Assembly: GCF_001724135.1 (NCBI RefSeq)
Contig: NZ_MEDS01000007.1
Span: 1 to 64,000 of the forward strand
Direction: 5' to 3'
DNA length: 64,000 nucleotides
Origin: Comamonas sp. SCN 65-56
GTDB taxonomy: Bacteria; Pseudomonadota; Gammaproteobacteria; Burkholderiales; Burkholderiaceae_C
The notes under the pieces were generated by a model, which ran no database searches, was not told where the DNA came from, and saw only the letters and a list, made by a program, of their open reading frames with translations. The position numbers and the translations under genes were made by a program. This document shows, one piece after another, positions 38,359 through 47,835 of the stretch (positions within the stretch are counted from its first letter, which is position 1; the number at the start of each line of letters is the position of its first letter).

Positions 38359-39275
38359 GCGACTTCACGAGCAATTTCTGGTCTCTGTACGTGGCGGGCA
38401 TCACGCTGCTGGGTGTGCTGGCCTGCGCCGCGCTGTTGTGGTGGACGTTTCGGATGAATGCCGAGGTCAATCCCGACCAGTCCACCGGCCATGTCTGGGA
38501 TGGCGACCTGACCGAGCGCAACAACCCGCTGCCGCGCTGGTGGGTGATGATGTTCGGCATCAGCTGCATCTTCTCGTTGCTGTATCTGCTGCTGTACCCG
38601 GGGCTGGGCACCTTCAAGGGGGTACTGGACTGGTCGCAGGACGGTCAACATGCGCAGGAGCAGCAGCAATATGAAGCGCGGATCGCACCGATCTACGCGG
38701 CATTTGCCAACCAGAGCATCGAGCAGCTGGCCAAGGACGCCAATGCCCGCGCCATCGGCGATCGGTTGTTCATGAACAACTGCGCGCAGTGCCACGGCAG
38801 CGATGCGCGCGGCAGCAAGGGCTTTCCCAATCTGGTGGACGCCCATTGGAACTGGGGCGGCAGTCCGGACGCCGTTCTGCAGACCATCGCCGACGGCCGC
38901 ATGGGTGTGATGCCGCCCATGGCTGCGGCGGTGGGCACGCCCGACGAGGTGCGTGCGCTGGCCAACTACGTGATCGCGCTCTCGGGTGGCAAGCACGACG
39001 CGGCCTTGGCCGCCAAGGGCAAGGAAAAATTCGTCGTCTGCGCGGCCTGCCATGGCGAGGCGGGCAAGGGCAATCCCGCGCTTGGCGCCCCCGACCTGAC
39101 CGATGGCATCTTTGCCCACGGTCCGGACAACGTGGACCATGTGGTCGAGATGATCGATCACGGCAAGATGGCGCAGATGCCGGCCTGGAAGGACAAGTTC
39201 TCGCCCGAGCAGTTGCGCGTGCTCACCGCCTATGTCTGGGGGCTGGGCGGCGGCCAGCCAGCGGCCGCGCAGTGA
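38355..39275 (+). CDS. ccoP: cbb3 oxidase diheme subunit III
   Basis: 306 residues. Two membrane helices (about 8-30 and 63-82, the long-N-terminus form) precede two cytochrome c domains with CAQCH (143-147) and CAACH (229-233). It receives electrons from soluble or bound cytochromes c. Confidence 0.96.
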   Translation: MSDFTSNFWSLYVAGITLLGVLACAALLWWTFRMNAEVNPDQSTGHVWDGDLTERNNPLPRWWVMMFGISCIFSLLYLLLYPGLGTFKGVLDWSQDGQHAQEQQQYEARIAPIYAAFANQSIEQLAKDANARAIGDRLFMNNCAQCHGSDARGSKGFPNLVDAHWNWGGSPDAVLQTIADGRMGVMPPMAAAVGTPDEVRALANYVIALSGGKHDAALAAKGKEKFVVCAACHGEAGKGNPALGAPDLTDGIFAHGPDNVDHVVEMIDHGKMAQMPAWKDKFSPEQLRVLTAYVWGLGGGQPAAAQ

Positions 39276-39339
39276 CGCGTCTGCCATCGCCTCTTTCTGA
39301 ACGCTGGTGCGGGTCGCATCGGCGTTGCGCGTGATTCGC

Positions 39340-40728
39340 ATGGCCACCGTTGGCAGCACCGGGCCGGCGCGCGGGTACTCCAAGATCTACCCGCGCAGCG
39401 CCAAGGGCTTCTATACCCGCTGGCGCTGGTTCTTCGTCTTTGCGACGCAGCTCTTCTTCTACGGCATGCCGTGGCTGCAGTGGGGCGGGCGCCAGGCGAT
39501 GCTGTTCGACATCGAGGCGCGGCGCTTCTACATCTTCGGCCTGGTGCTCTACCCGCAGGATGTGTTCTACCTCGCGGCGCTGCTCATCATTTCGGCGTTA
39601 CTGCTGTTTCTGTTCACGGCGGTGGCGGGGCGCCAGTGGTGTGGCTATGCCTGCCCGCAGACGGTCTATACCGAGATCTTCCTGTGGGTGGAGGAAAAGT
39701 TCGAAGGCAACCGCGCGCAGCGCATGCGCCTGGATGGCGCGCCGCTGTCGTGGGCCAAGTTCTGGCGCAAGGGCGGCAAGCACCTGGTCTGGCTGGCGAT
39801 CGGCCTGTGGACGGGCTTTACCTTCGTGGGCTACTTCACGCCGATCCGTGAACTGGCGCTCCAGGTACTGGCGTTCTCGGTGGGGTCGTGGGCGCTGTTC
39901 TGGATTCTGTTCTACGGCTTTGCCACCTGGGGCAATGCCGGTTTCATGCGCGAGCAGGTCTGCAAATACATGTGCCCGTATGCGCGCTTTCAGGGCGCGA
40001 TGTTCGACCGCGACACGCTCATCGTCACCTACGTCGCCAAGCGCGGCGAGCCGCGCGGCAAGCGCTCCAAGAAGGCCGATTACAAGGCTGAAGGTCTGGG
40101 CGACTGCATAGACTGCACCATGTGCGTGCAGGTTTGTCCCACCGGCATCGACATCCGCGATGGCTTGCAGTACGAGTGCATCAGCTGCGCCGCCTGCATT
40201 GACGCCTGTGACGATGTGATGGACATGATGGGCTATCCGCGTGGCCTGATCCGCTATTCGACCGAGACCGCGATCGAGAAGGACTGGGGCAAGCGCGAGA
40301 TCGTGCAGCGCGTGAAACGGCCACGCGTGCTCGTCTATGCGCTGGTGCTGGCGCTTGCCAGCGTGGCGCTGGCTGCGAGCCTGTGGCTGCGCACGCCGTT
40401 CAAGGTGGACATCATCCGCGACCGTGCAACCATGGCGCGACTGGTCAAGGGCGGCGAGATCGAGAACGTCTACCGCGTCCACGTCATGAATGCGACCGAG
40501 CAGGAGCAGACCTTTGTGCTGGCGGTCGAGGGCTTGCCGCACCTGGCATTGGCCGAGGGTACGCGCACGGCCGTGACGATAGGGCCGGAGCAATCGGCTT
40601 CGGTGCCGGTGCAACTGCGCCTGCCCCATGGCGAGGCGTCGCCTGGCTCGCATCGGATTGCGTTCGTGGTGAGCTCCGAGGGCGTGGGCACGGTGCGGGA
40701 AAAATCCGCGTTCATCGTGCCGCGGTGA
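39340..40728 (+). CDS. ccoG: CcoG, membrane ferredoxin-like Cu reductase
   Basis: 462 residues. About five membrane helices flank a dicluster ferredoxin domain with CIDCTMCVQVC (from residue 256) and CISCAACIDAC; an IgG-like C-terminal domain follows. CcoG reduces Cu(II) for cbb3 assembly. The ATG at 39340 (MATVG) is chosen; a GTG at 39307 would add 11 residues and neither has a strong ribosome site. Confidence 0.92.
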   Translation: MATVGSTGPARGYSKIYPRSAKGFYTRWRWFFVFATQLFFYGMPWLQWGGRQAMLFDIEARRFYIFGLVLYPQDVFYLAALLIISALLLFLFTAVAGRQWCGYACPQTVYTEIFLWVEEKFEGNRAQRMRLDGAPLSWAKFWRKGGKHLVWLAIGLWTGFTFVGYFTPIRELALQVLAFSVGSWALFWILFYGFATWGNAGFMREQVCKYMCPYARFQGAMFDRDTLIVTYVAKRGEPRGKRSKKADYKAEGLGDCIDCTMCVQVCPTGIDIRDGLQYECISCAACIDACDDVMDMMGYPRGLIRYSTETAIEKDWGKREIVQRVKRPRVLVYALVLALASVALAASLWLRTPFKVDIIRDRATMARLVKGGEIENVYRVHVMNATEQEQTFVLAVEGLPHLALAEGTRTAVTIGPEQSASVPVQLRLPHGEASPGSHRIAFVVSSEGVGTVREKSAFIVPR

Positions 40729-40732
40729 GGCC

Positions 40733-40996
40733 ATGAGCAAGCACCCGGGTCCATCGCTTGCGCAGCACCCCATGCCGTGGTGGCGTTCGGGCTATCTGTG
40801 GCTCATCATCGGGTTGACGCTGGCAATGCTTGCAGGGGGCGTGGTGACGGTATGGCTCGCATCGCAGCAGCCCCATGCGCCCGTGGCTGCGCCGCCATCG
40901 CAGGCAGAGCAGGGCGGCTCGCTGGAGCCCGCGATGCAGGCACGCAACCGGACATCGAGCCGCAACGCCAAGGCGCTGGGTACGGGAGGGGACTGA
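40733..40996 (+). CDS. ccoH: Short FixH/CcoH-like membrane protein
   Basis: 87 residues. PWWRSGYLWLIIGLTLAML and VVTVWLASQQP match the N-terminal anchor of CcoH/FixH, and it occupies the ccoH position four bases after ccoG. The periplasmic domain of full CcoH (about 150 residues) is missing; only a short hydrophilic tail follows. Some betaproteobacteria have such short forms, so it may be functional. Confidence 0.65.
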   Translation: MSKHPGPSLAQHPMPWWRSGYLWLIIGLTLAMLAGGVVTVWLASQQPHAPVAAPPSQAEQGGSLEPAMQARNRTSSRNAKALGTGGD

Positions 40997-41032
40997 ATCC
41001 CCCTCTCGCCATCACAAAAAACAGGAGGCAGG

Positions 41033-41290
41033 ATGGCAGGCAAGAAATGGATGCTGATCGTGTGGCCCGCCTTCATGGTGGCCGCGGCGCTGGAGATGAT
41101 GGTTTTCGCGGTGCTCGACCCTGAGTCACTGGCGCTGCTGGGCGAGCAGGTGGATTGGTCGCGCAATACCGTCTATTCGGTCACCTTTCTGATCTTCTGG
41201 TGCATGTTCATGCTCTGCAGCGCGATCACGCTGCAACTGGCCAGCCCGGGTACGGAGGTGAACCGGCAGCTGACCCACGAGCAGCCCTGA
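41033..41290 (+). CDS. Small membrane protein after the cco cluster
   Basis: 85 residues, two membrane helices (about 7-27 and 47-69) with a C-terminal hydrophilic tail. AGGAGG lies directly upstream. It is last in the cco gene run; proteins of this pattern are common at this site in Burkholderiales. Function unknown. Confidence 0.72.
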   Translation: MAGKKWMLIVWPAFMVAAALEMMVFAVLDPESLALLGEQVDWSRNTVYSVTFLIFWCMFMLCSAITLQLASPGTEVNRQLTHEQP

Positions 41291-41397
41291 GCTGCGGCGC
41301 GGCGTTTCGGCACTACCGTGCAGGGGGTTGAAGGGGCGCCGGTAAAATCGCAGGTCCCTTCAGCCAGCAGGCTGCGCCTGCCCATCAGGTTTTGTCC

Positions 41398-42432
41398 ATG
41401 CAAGCACCCGCCGCACGCCCGGCTTCCGGCACCAAGTTCACCAGCCGCCAGGGCACGCGTGCCGTCAAGGACGGCGTCAAGCCCAGCGGCCTGACGACCA
41501 TCCCCAATGCCGAGCGCAAGCCCGACTGGCTGCGCATCAAGCTGCCCAACGGGGCCAAGTACCAGCAGATCAAGGAGATTGTCGATTCGCACAAGCTCTC
41601 CACGGTCTGTGCCGAATCCAAGTGCCCCAATATTGCCGAATGCTGGGGGCGTGGCACGGCCACACTGATGCTCATGGGTTCGGTGTGCACGCGCGCCTGC
41701 AAGTTCTGCTCGGTGAGCACCGGCAACCCCAACGGCTGGCTCGATCCGCTGGAGCCGGTTAACGTGGCCGACGCCGTGGCGCTGATGGGGTTGAAATACG
41801 TGGTGCTCACCTCGGTGGACCGCGACGACCTCAAGGACCTGGGCGCAGGGCACTATGCCGCCTGCATCCGAGAAATTCACCAACGCATGCCGGAGACGGC
41901 GGTGGAAGCACTGACACCCGATTTTCAAGGCCGGCACGCGCTGGTGGCCAAGGTGCTCGATGCGGGCCTGGCGACCTATGCGCAGAACCTGGAAACCGTG
42001 CGGCGCCTGACGCACCCGGTGCGCGATCCGCGGGCCGGCTACGAGCAGACGCTGGATGTGCTCAAGTTTGCCAAGGGCTATGCGCCGCAGACCATCTCCA
42101 AGACCAGCCTGATGCTGGGGCTGGGCGAGACGGATGCGGAGATCGATGAAGCGCTGGACGATATCCGCGCTGCCGATGTCGATGTGGTCACCATGGGCCA
42201 GTACATGCGGCCCACGCAGCACCATCTGCCGGTGCAGCGCTATGTTTCCCCCGATCAATTCGCCGAGTACCGCGAGATGGCGCTGGCCAAGGGCTTTGTC
42301 GAGGTGGTGGCGGGGCCGTTCGTGCGCTCCAGTTACCGCGCCGAACGCGTGCTGGAGCACAACAACGTCGGGCTCGATGAGAGCGTGCTCGAGAGCATTC
42401 GCAATTCCGCCGCCAACGCGATGCGCTGCTGA
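41398..42432 (+). CDS. lipA: Lipoyl synthase
   Basis: 344 residues. The auxiliary cluster cysteines ([12 protein letters not shown]) and the radical SAM motif CTRACKFC (C97, C101, C104) are both present, followed by [11 protein letters not shown] and [11 protein letters not shown]. It inserts sulfur into octanoyl groups of 2-oxoacid dehydrogenases and the glycine cleavage system. lipB is not adjacent. The ATG at 41398 is preferred over a TTG two codons earlier. Confidence 0.97.
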   Translation: MQAPAARPASGTKFTSRQGTRAVKDGVKPSGLTTIPNAERKPDWLRIKLPNGAKYQQIKEIVDSHKLSTVCAESKCPNIAECWGRGTATLMLMGSVCTRACKFCSVSTGNPNGWLDPLEPVNVADAVALMGLKYVVLTSVDRDDLKDLGAGHYAACIREIHQRMPETAVEALTPDFQGRHALVAKVLDAGLATYAQNLETVRRLTHPVRDPRAGYEQTLDVLKFAKGYAPQTISKTSLMLGLGETDAEIDEALDDIRAADVDVVTMGQYMRPTQHHLPVQRYVSPDQFAEYREMALAKGFVEVVAGPFVRSSYRAERVLEHNNVGLDESVLESIRNSAANAMRC

Positions 42433-42884
42433 TGCCGGGGATGCCTGCCAGGGTAAGTCCTTTTTCCGTCGCGGGCATGGCGGCCGTTGTCGGCGGCGGT
42501 GTCTTGGCGGCAGCCATTGCGCACCGGCCCACGCAAGGCCTGGTGTGGCTGGTGGCCTATCTGGTGCTGGTGGTGGGCGTTGCCCAATACCTGCTGGGCG
42601 CGGGGCAAACGCTGCTGGCACCCGGGGCGCCGTCCACCGGCGGACCCTGGGGCCCGTGGGTGTTGCTCAACCTGGGGCATCTGGGAGTGATCCAAGGGCG
42701 GCTGGGTGAGCAGCCTGGACTGGTGTTTGCCGCAACGCTGGCCTATGCGGCGGCCTTGCTCTGGCTGGTGTACTCGGTACGCGGCGCGCTTCGTGGCAGG
42801 CGCCTGTGGCTGTACCGGGGGTTTGCGCTGTTTCTGTTGCTCAGTTCACTGGCCGGCGTAGTGCTGACGGTGCTGCGGCGCTAG
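42432..42884 (+). CDS. Four-helix membrane protein of unknown function
   Basis: 150 residues with four hydrophobic segments (about 12-30, 37-57, 92-112, 125-147). The ATG overlaps the lipA stop (TGATG), so translation is coupled. The 3' end overlaps the convergent small gene by four bases. No family recognised. Confidence 0.68.
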   Translation: MPGMPARVSPFSVAGMAAVVGGGVLAAAIAHRPTQGLVWLVAYLVLVVGVAQYLLGAGQTLLAPGAPSTGGPWGPWVLLNLGHLGVIQGRLGEQPGLVFAATLAYAAALLWLVYSVRGALRGRRLWLYRGFALFLLLSSLAGVVLTVLRR

Positions 42885-43117
42885 AATTTTTTCGCGTCGT
42901 AGTCCCAAGGCTGGGCTTGCTGCAGCAAGGTGCGCAGCGCGCCATCGTCCAGTTGCGCAAGCTCGTCTTCCGCTTGCGCCAGCGTGTCGGCAGCCATTGG
43001 CTGATGCAGGATGGCGCCCCCTTCCATTGCGCTGAAGACCAGCAGCATCTGCCCATAGGAGGCGTACAGCGGCGCGGCCTGCCAGCGCCGTCCGTCGGGA
43101 TCGAGAAAATCGCGCAT
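42881..43117 (-). CDS. Small conserved hypothetical protein
   Basis: 78 residues, soluble: MRDFLDPDGRRWQAAPLYASYG, then an acidic helical C-terminus. It ends four bases inside the neighbour and begins 28 bases downstream of folA, so it is probably the second gene of the folA transcript. Function unknown. Confidence 0.65.
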   Translation of the reverse strand: MRDFLDPDGRRWQAAPLYASYGQMLLVFSAMEGGAILHQPMAADTLAQAEDELAQLDDGALRTLLQQAQPWDYDAKKF

Positions 43118-43145
43118 GCCATCGAGTCCTTGAAGTAAACAGACC

Positions 43146-43640
43146 TTACGCCAGCCGCTCGTAGCGTGCAAAGCGCAGGCCCAAGCCTTGGGCGCTGACA
43201 TGGTCGCTGTGCGCGGTGAGCCGCCATTCGCTGCCAAGCGCGGGCGCCCAGGTGTCACCCTCGAATTCCTGCGCGATCTCCGTCACCTCGGCGCGTGTGG
43301 CCAGTGGCAGGGCCTCGGCAAAGATCTGCGCCCCGCCGATGACCCAGGCGGTGGAGGCGCCCGATTGCTCTGCCGTTGATAGCGCTTCGCGCAGACTGGT
43401 AGCGCGTTGAGTGCCGTTTTCGCTCCAATTTTCCTGGCGCGTGATGACGATGTTCAGGCGCCCGGGCAGCGGGCGAAAGCGCGACGGCAGCGAATCCCAG
43501 GTCTTGCGCCCCATGATGACCGGCTGGCCTTGTGTCAGTGCCTTGAAATGCGCCAGATCCTCGGGCAGATGCCAGGGCATGCTGCCCCCCTGGCCGATGA
43601 CGCCGTTGGCGGCGCGTGCGTAGATCAGTGCGATTTCCAT
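43146..43640 (-). CDS. folA: Dihydrofolate reductase
   Basis: 164 residues. IYARAANGVIGQGGSMPWHLPEDL, MGRKTWDSLP and AWVIGGAQIFAEAL are the DHFR motifs, including the substrate aspartate/glutamate position (PEDL). It regenerates tetrahydrofolate. It is divergent from nudB, another folate gene, across 61 bases. The segment SLREALSTAEQSG is encoded by DNA carrying TTGATAGCGCTT (43376-43387, reverse strand of coding). Confidence 0.95.
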   Translation of the reverse strand: MEIALIYARAANGVIGQGGSMPWHLPEDLAHFKALTQGQPVIMGRKTWDSLPSRFRPLPGRLNIVITRQENWSENGTQRATSLREALSTAEQSGASTAWVIGGAQIFAEALPLATRAEVTEIAQEFEGDTWAPALGSEWRLTAHSDHVSAQGLGLRFARYERLA

Positions 43641-43701
43641 GAGGGTTTGTGCGGTGCTTGCTGGCACCCAATATAACGGCACCCTACGATAGCGCCTGTT
43701 C

Positions 43702-44157
43702 ATGGCTAAGATTCCGCTTTCCGTCCTCGTCGTCATCCATACGCTGGATTTGCAGGTGCTGCTGATCCGCCGTGCCGATGCGCGCGAGGAGTTCTGGCAA
43801 TCGGTCACCGGCAGCAAGGACAGCGTGCAGGAGAGCTGGCGCGAGACGGCGCTGCGCGAAGTGCGGGAGGAGACCGGCATCGATGGCGCGGCACCGGGCT
43901 GCTGCCTTGTCGATTGGGGCCTGGAGAACGTCTACAGCATCTATCCCCAATGGCGTCATCGTTACGCACCGGGCGTGATGATGAACACTGAGCATGTGCT
44001 GGGCCTGCGCGTCCCCGTGGCGACGCCGGTGACCTTGAATCCGCGCGAACACACGGCATATGCGTGGCTGCCGTGGCGCGAGGCGGCCGACCGCTGCTTC
44101 TCCCCTTCCAACGCCGAAGCCATCCTCTGGCTGCCGCGTTTTGAATCGCTTGCATGA
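43702..44157 (+). CDS. nudB: Dihydroneopterin triphosphate pyrophosphatase
   Basis: 151 residues, Nudix family. The Nudix box runs from GSKDSVQESW to REVREETG (about 37-60). Position between folA and folE and the overall length fit NudB, which removes pyrophosphate from dihydroneopterin triphosphate in folate synthesis. Its stop overlaps the next gene by ATGA. Confidence 0.88.
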   Translation: MAKIPLSVLVVIHTLDLQVLLIRRADAREEFWQSVTGSKDSVQESWRETALREVREETGIDGAAPGCCLVDWGLENVYSIYPQWRHRYAPGVMMNTEHVLGLRVPVATPVTLNPREHTAYAWLPWREAADRCFSPSNAEAILWLPRFESLA

Positions 44158-44945
44158 CCGCTGAACGCTTGGCTGAAATCGAATTTGCGCCGTCAGAGTT
44201 GCCCGCTCTGCCGGGTGGCATCCTGCGCGTGGCGACCTACAACATTCACAAGGGCGTGCAAGGTCTGGGCCCGGCGCGGCGCCTGGAGATCCACAACCTC
44301 GGGCTGGCGATAGAGCAGCTCGATGCCGACATCGTCTGCCTGCAGGAGGTGCGGGCCAGCAATCGGCGCGAGGCAGCCTACTTTGATCGCTGGCCGCAAC
44401 TGCCGCAGGCGCAGTACCTTGCGCCGGAAGGCTATGAAGCCGTCTACCGCACCAATGCCTACACGCGCGATGGCGAGCATGGCAATGCGCTGCTCACGCG
44501 CTGGCCGGTGCTGGCCAGCAGCCATGAGGACATGTCCGACCACCGTTTCGAGCAGCGCGGCCTGCTGCATGTGCAGCTCAAGGTGGCGGGCCGCCTGGTG
44601 CACGCCATTGTGGTCCACCTGGGGCTGGTGCCAGGCAGCCGCATCCGCCAGGTGGCGCAATTGCAGGCCTACATCCGGCGCAAGGTGCCGGACGATGCGC
44701 CGCTGGTGGTGGCGGGCGATTTCAACGACTGGGGCAACCAGCTGGCGCAGATGCTTGCGGGCTTCGGACTGCTGGAGTTTGCCGATGCGACGAATCTGCA
44801 CACCTACCCGTCGCGCCTGCCGATTGCGCGGCTGGACCATGTGTATGCGCGCGGGCTGCTGCCGCTCTCGCTGACGGTGCCGCGCGGGCGCATCTGGTGG
44901 CGCATGTCCGACCATCTGCCGCTGATCGCGGAGTTCCGCCTCTGA
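44154..44945 (+). CDS. Endonuclease/exonuclease/phosphatase family protein
   Basis: 263 residues. ATYNIHKGV, VCLQEVRA, GLVPGSR, VAGDFNDW and MSDHLPLIAEF are the metal-dependent EEP hydrolase motifs. It is coupled to nudB and followed 16 bases later by clsB, a pairing common in betaproteobacteria. A lipid headgroup or phosphodiester substrate is possible; unproven. Confidence 0.85.
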   Translation: MTAERLAEIEFAPSELPALPGGILRVATYNIHKGVQGLGPARRLEIHNLGLAIEQLDADIVCLQEVRASNRREAAYFDRWPQLPQAQYLAPEGYEAVYRTNAYTRDGEHGNALLTRWPVLASSHEDMSDHRFEQRGLLHVQLKVAGRLVHAIVVHLGLVPGSRIRQVAQLQAYIRRKVPDDAPLVVAGDFNDWGNQLAQMLAGFGLLEFADATNLHTYPSRLPIARLDHVYARGLLPLSLTVPRGRIWWRMSDHLPLIAEFRL

Positions 44946-44961
44946 GCGGAGGATGGCGCGC

Positions 44962-46182
44962 ATGGCCTTGCCACCCTATGCCGGTTCGGACCACCAGATA
45001 CGGCTGCTGCAGGGCGCGCAAGAGCTGTTTCCGGCACTGATTGCCGAGATCGACGGCGCGCGCTCGGACGTGCAGTTCGAAACCTACATCTTTGACGTGA
45101 CAGGCGACGGTGCCGAGGTGGCGCGGGCCCTGGAGCGCGCGGCGCAACGCGGCGTGCACGTGCATCTGGTGGTCGATGGCGTAGGCACCGGGCAGGTGGC
45201 CGAGCCCTGGGCTTCGCGCCTGGCCGATGCCGGCGCGCAGCTGCAGGTGTATTCGCCGCTGGGGCGCCTGGGGCTGCTCTTGCCGCAGCGCTGGCGGCGA
45301 CTGCACCGCAAGCTCTGCGTGGTCGATGGCGGCGTGCTGTTTTGCGGTGGCATCAACGTGCTGGGCGACCATGAAGATCCGAACTGGGGGCGGCTGGCCG
45401 CGCCGCGGCTGGATTTCGCGGTACGGGTGGAGGGCACGCTGGTGGATTTCGGCAGCGTCATCATGGAGCGGCTGTGGCTGCGCATGCTGGCAGTGCACGA
45501 CGTGCGCCATCGCCATCTGACCCAGGCGCTGGCCGATTGGCGCGCCGCGCAGGCGCTGCACCATCGCCCGCGCCGCGGCGCAAACGGTGGGCGCGGCATG
45601 CGTGCGGCGCTGCTGCTGCGCGACAACCTGCGCTTTCGCACGCGCATCGAGCGCTCCTACCGCCGCGCAATCGCCCAGGCGCGCGAGGAGATCATCATTG
45701 CCAATGCCTACTTCATCCCCGGCGGCAAGCTGCGCCGCGCACTGATCCTGGCGGCGCAGCGCGGTGTGCGCGTACAGCTGCTGGTGCAGGGTCGCTATGA
45801 GTATTTCATGCAATACCACGCCGCACGTCCTGTCTATGGCGCACTGCTGGCGGCCGGGGTGCAGATCCATGAATACGCCTCGAGCTTTCTGCATGCCAAG
45901 GTGGCGGTCATCGATGCGCATGGCGCCCGCCCCTGGGCGACGGTGGGTTCGAGCAACCTCGATCCGCTGAGCCTGCTGCTGGCGCGCGAGGCCAACGTGA
46001 TGGTGCGCGATGCCGGTTTTGCGCAGCAGCTGCGCACGCGCCTGGTGGCTGCCATCGCGCAGGGCAGCGGGGCGCTGGACCCGTGTACCTACGCCAGCCG
46101 CCCCTGGCGCGAACGGCTGCTCGATCGCGTGGCCTGGGCGGTGATGCGGGCGGCGCTCTGGGTGACGGGGAAAAACTACTGA
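44962..46182 (+). CDS. clsB: Cardiolipin synthase B
   Basis: 406 residues. Two phospholipase D motifs, HRKLCVVD...GGIN (about 113-130) and LHAKVAVID...GSSNLD (about 310-334), make the ClsB type, which lacks the N-terminal membrane helices of ClsA. The ATG at 44962 was chosen because GGAGG (44948-44952) is nine bases away; the ATG at 44953 abuts the ribosome site. Confidence 0.92.
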   Translation: MALPPYAGSDHQIRLLQGAQELFPALIAEIDGARSDVQFETYIFDVTGDGAEVARALERAAQRGVHVHLVVDGVGTGQVAEPWASRLADAGAQLQVYSPLGRLGLLLPQRWRRLHRKLCVVDGGVLFCGGINVLGDHEDPNWGRLAAPRLDFAVRVEGTLVDFGSVIMERLWLRMLAVHDVRHRHLTQALADWRAAQALHHRPRRGANGGRGMRAALLLRDNLRFRTRIERSYRRAIAQAREEIIIANAYFIPGGKLRRALILAAQRGVRVQLLVQGRYEYFMQYHAARPVYGALLAAGVQIHEYASSFLHAKVAVIDAHGARPWATVGSSNLDPLSLLLAREANVMVRDAGFAQQLRTRLVAAIAQGSGALDPCTYASRPWRERLLDRVAWAVMRAALWVTGKNY

Positions 46183-46185
46183 AAC

Positions 46186-46229
46186 AATAGCTTTTGACGC
46201 TTTCTGAGCAAGCGCTAGAGCCTGATTTC
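46186..46229. repeat. Degenerate Comamonadaceae-type palindromic repeat
   Basis: AATAGCTTTTGACGCTTT followed by CAAGCGCTAGAGCC has a small CGCTT/AAGCG dyad. The pattern is like an abundant intergenic repeat I associate with Comamonadaceae. It lies between clsB and folE. Related pieces occur at 9876-9890, 43376-43387, 50680-50690 and 63022-63042. Confidence 0.5.
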
Positions 46230-46271
46230 ATTCAAATTTCTGGTCTCTGAATTCACTGGTACGATCGACGC

Positions 46272-46982
46272 ATGAGCGAACCATCCAGCCCCGTGCCCTT
46301 CGAAGGTGTGCCCGTTTCGGTCAAGATCCGCGAGCGCCTCAAGGCCGCCGGTCAGCCCTTCCTGGCCAACGACAACATCGCCGGGTTTCTTCAGCCCGGA
46401 GAGGTCGACGGCCTGCTCGACGAGGTCGAGGCCAGGATGCAAACGGTGCTCGACAGCCTGGTCATCGATACCGCCAACGACCACAACACCCGCAACACCG
46501 CGCGCCGCATCGCCAAGATGTATGTGAATGAGGTGTTTCGCGGCCGCTATGTGGCGCAGCCGCCGGTGACCGAATTCCCCAATGCAGCGCGGCTGAACGA
46601 GCTGATGATCGTCGGCCCGATCACGGTGCGCAGCGCCTGCAGCCACCATTTTTGTCCGGTCATCGGCAAGATCTGGGTCGGCGTGATGCCCAACGAGCAC
46701 ACCAACGTGATCGGCCTGTCCAAATACGCGCGCTTGGTGGACTGGGTGATGGGGCGACCCCAGATCCAGGAAGAAGCCATCGTGCAGCTGGCCGACCTCA
46801 TCATGGAAAAAACCCGGCCCGACGGCCTGGCGGTGGTGATGGAAGCCAGCCACTTCTGCATGTCCTGGCGCGGCGTGCGCGAGATGGACAGCAAGATGGT
46901 CAACTCCATTATGCGCGGCGCCTTCCTGACCGATGCCACGCTGCGCCGCGAATTTCTGTCACTGATCCCCGGCAGGCAGTAG
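46272..46982 (+). CDS. folE: GTP cyclohydrolase I
   Basis: 236 residues. NTRNTARRIAKMYVNEVF, the zinc site in SACSHHFCPVIG and MEASHFCMSWRGV are conserved FolE motifs. It makes 7,8-dihydroneopterin triphosphate, the substrate of NudB encoded 2 kb upstream. An N-terminal 30-residue extension is present, as in many proteobacterial FolE proteins. Confidence 0.95.
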   Translation: MSEPSSPVPFEGVPVSVKIRERLKAAGQPFLANDNIAGFLQPGEVDGLLDEVEARMQTVLDSLVIDTANDHNTRNTARRIAKMYVNEVFRGRYVAQPPVTEFPNAARLNELMIVGPITVRSACSHHFCPVIGKIWVGVMPNEHTNVIGLSKYARLVDWVMGRPQIQEEAIVQLADLIMEKTRPDGLAVVMEASHFCMSWRGVREMDSKMVNSIMRGAFLTDATLRREFLSLIPGRQ

Positions 46983-47001
46983 ATCGTCGGCAGGCACGCC
47001 C

Positions 47002-47835
47002 GTGCTTGTCGGCGTGGATTTCACCAGCCGCCCCGCGCGGCGCAAACCCATCGTGATGGCCTGCGGTGAGCGTGATGGCGACCAGGTGCGGCTGCAGGGT
47101 CTGCGCCGCCTGGAAAGCCTGGATGCGTTTGCCCGGTGGCTTGCCGAGCCCGGCGACTGGGTCGCCGGGCTGGATCTGCCGTTCGGCTTGCCGCGCGAGC
47201 TGGTCCAAGCCCTGGGCTGGCCCACGGACTGGCGGGCCTGCATGCGGCATTACGCCAGCCTCTCCCGCGCGGAAATACGCGCGTGCTTTGCCGCGTTCTG
47301 CGCCGCTCGTCCCACGGGTGGCAAGTTCGCGCACCGCGCCACCGATGGCCCCGCGGGCTCCAGCCCCTCGATGAAATGGGTCAACCCACCGGTGGCGTTC
47401 ATGCTGCATGCCGGGGTGGCACCCCTGATCGCCGCGGGCGTGCATCTGCCGGGGCTGCACGACGGTGACCGCCGCCGCGTGGCGCTGGAGGCTTATCCGG
47501 GCCTGCTGGCGCGCGCATGCATTGGCCGCACGACCTACAAGAGCGATGAGCCGCGGCGCCAGACCCCCGAGCGCGCGGCGGCACGGCGGCAGATGCTGGA
47601 GGTGCTGCAGCAGGGCGCGCCTGGTCTGGGCCTGCGCCTGGTGCTCGATGCGGATCAGCGCGAGGTGCTGGTGCAGGATGCCAGTGGCGACTGCCTCGAC
47701 GCCGCGCTGTGCCTGCTGCAGGCCGCCTGGGCCGAGCGCGCGCATGCCCGGGGCGATCTGCGTTACGGCCTGCCCGGGCGCTTCGATCCGCTGGAAGGCT
47801 GGATCGTCACCGCGCCGGAGCGCTCTGCCCGTTGA
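47002..47835 (+). CDS. DUF429 family protein
   Basis: 277 residues. The GTG start gives MLVGVDFTSRP, the N-terminal RNase H-like strand with an aspartate; GLDLPFGLPREL and ALEAYPGLLAR follow, as in DUF429 proteins. An RNase H-like nuclease fold is predicted for the family but the function is unknown. The 3' end overlaps the convergent gene by 29 bases. Confidence 0.8.
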   Translation: MLVGVDFTSRPARRKPIVMACGERDGDQVRLQGLRRLESLDAFARWLAEPGDWVAGLDLPFGLPRELVQALGWPTDWRACMRHYASLSRAEIRACFAAFCAARPTGGKFAHRATDGPAGSSPSMKWVNPPVAFMLHAGVAPLIAAGVHLPGLHDGDRRRVALEAYPGLLARACIGRTTYKSDEPRRQTPERAAARRQMLEVLQQGAPGLGLRLVLDADQREVLVQDASGDCLDAALCLLQAAWAERAHARGDLRYGLPGRFDPLEGWIVTAPERSAR

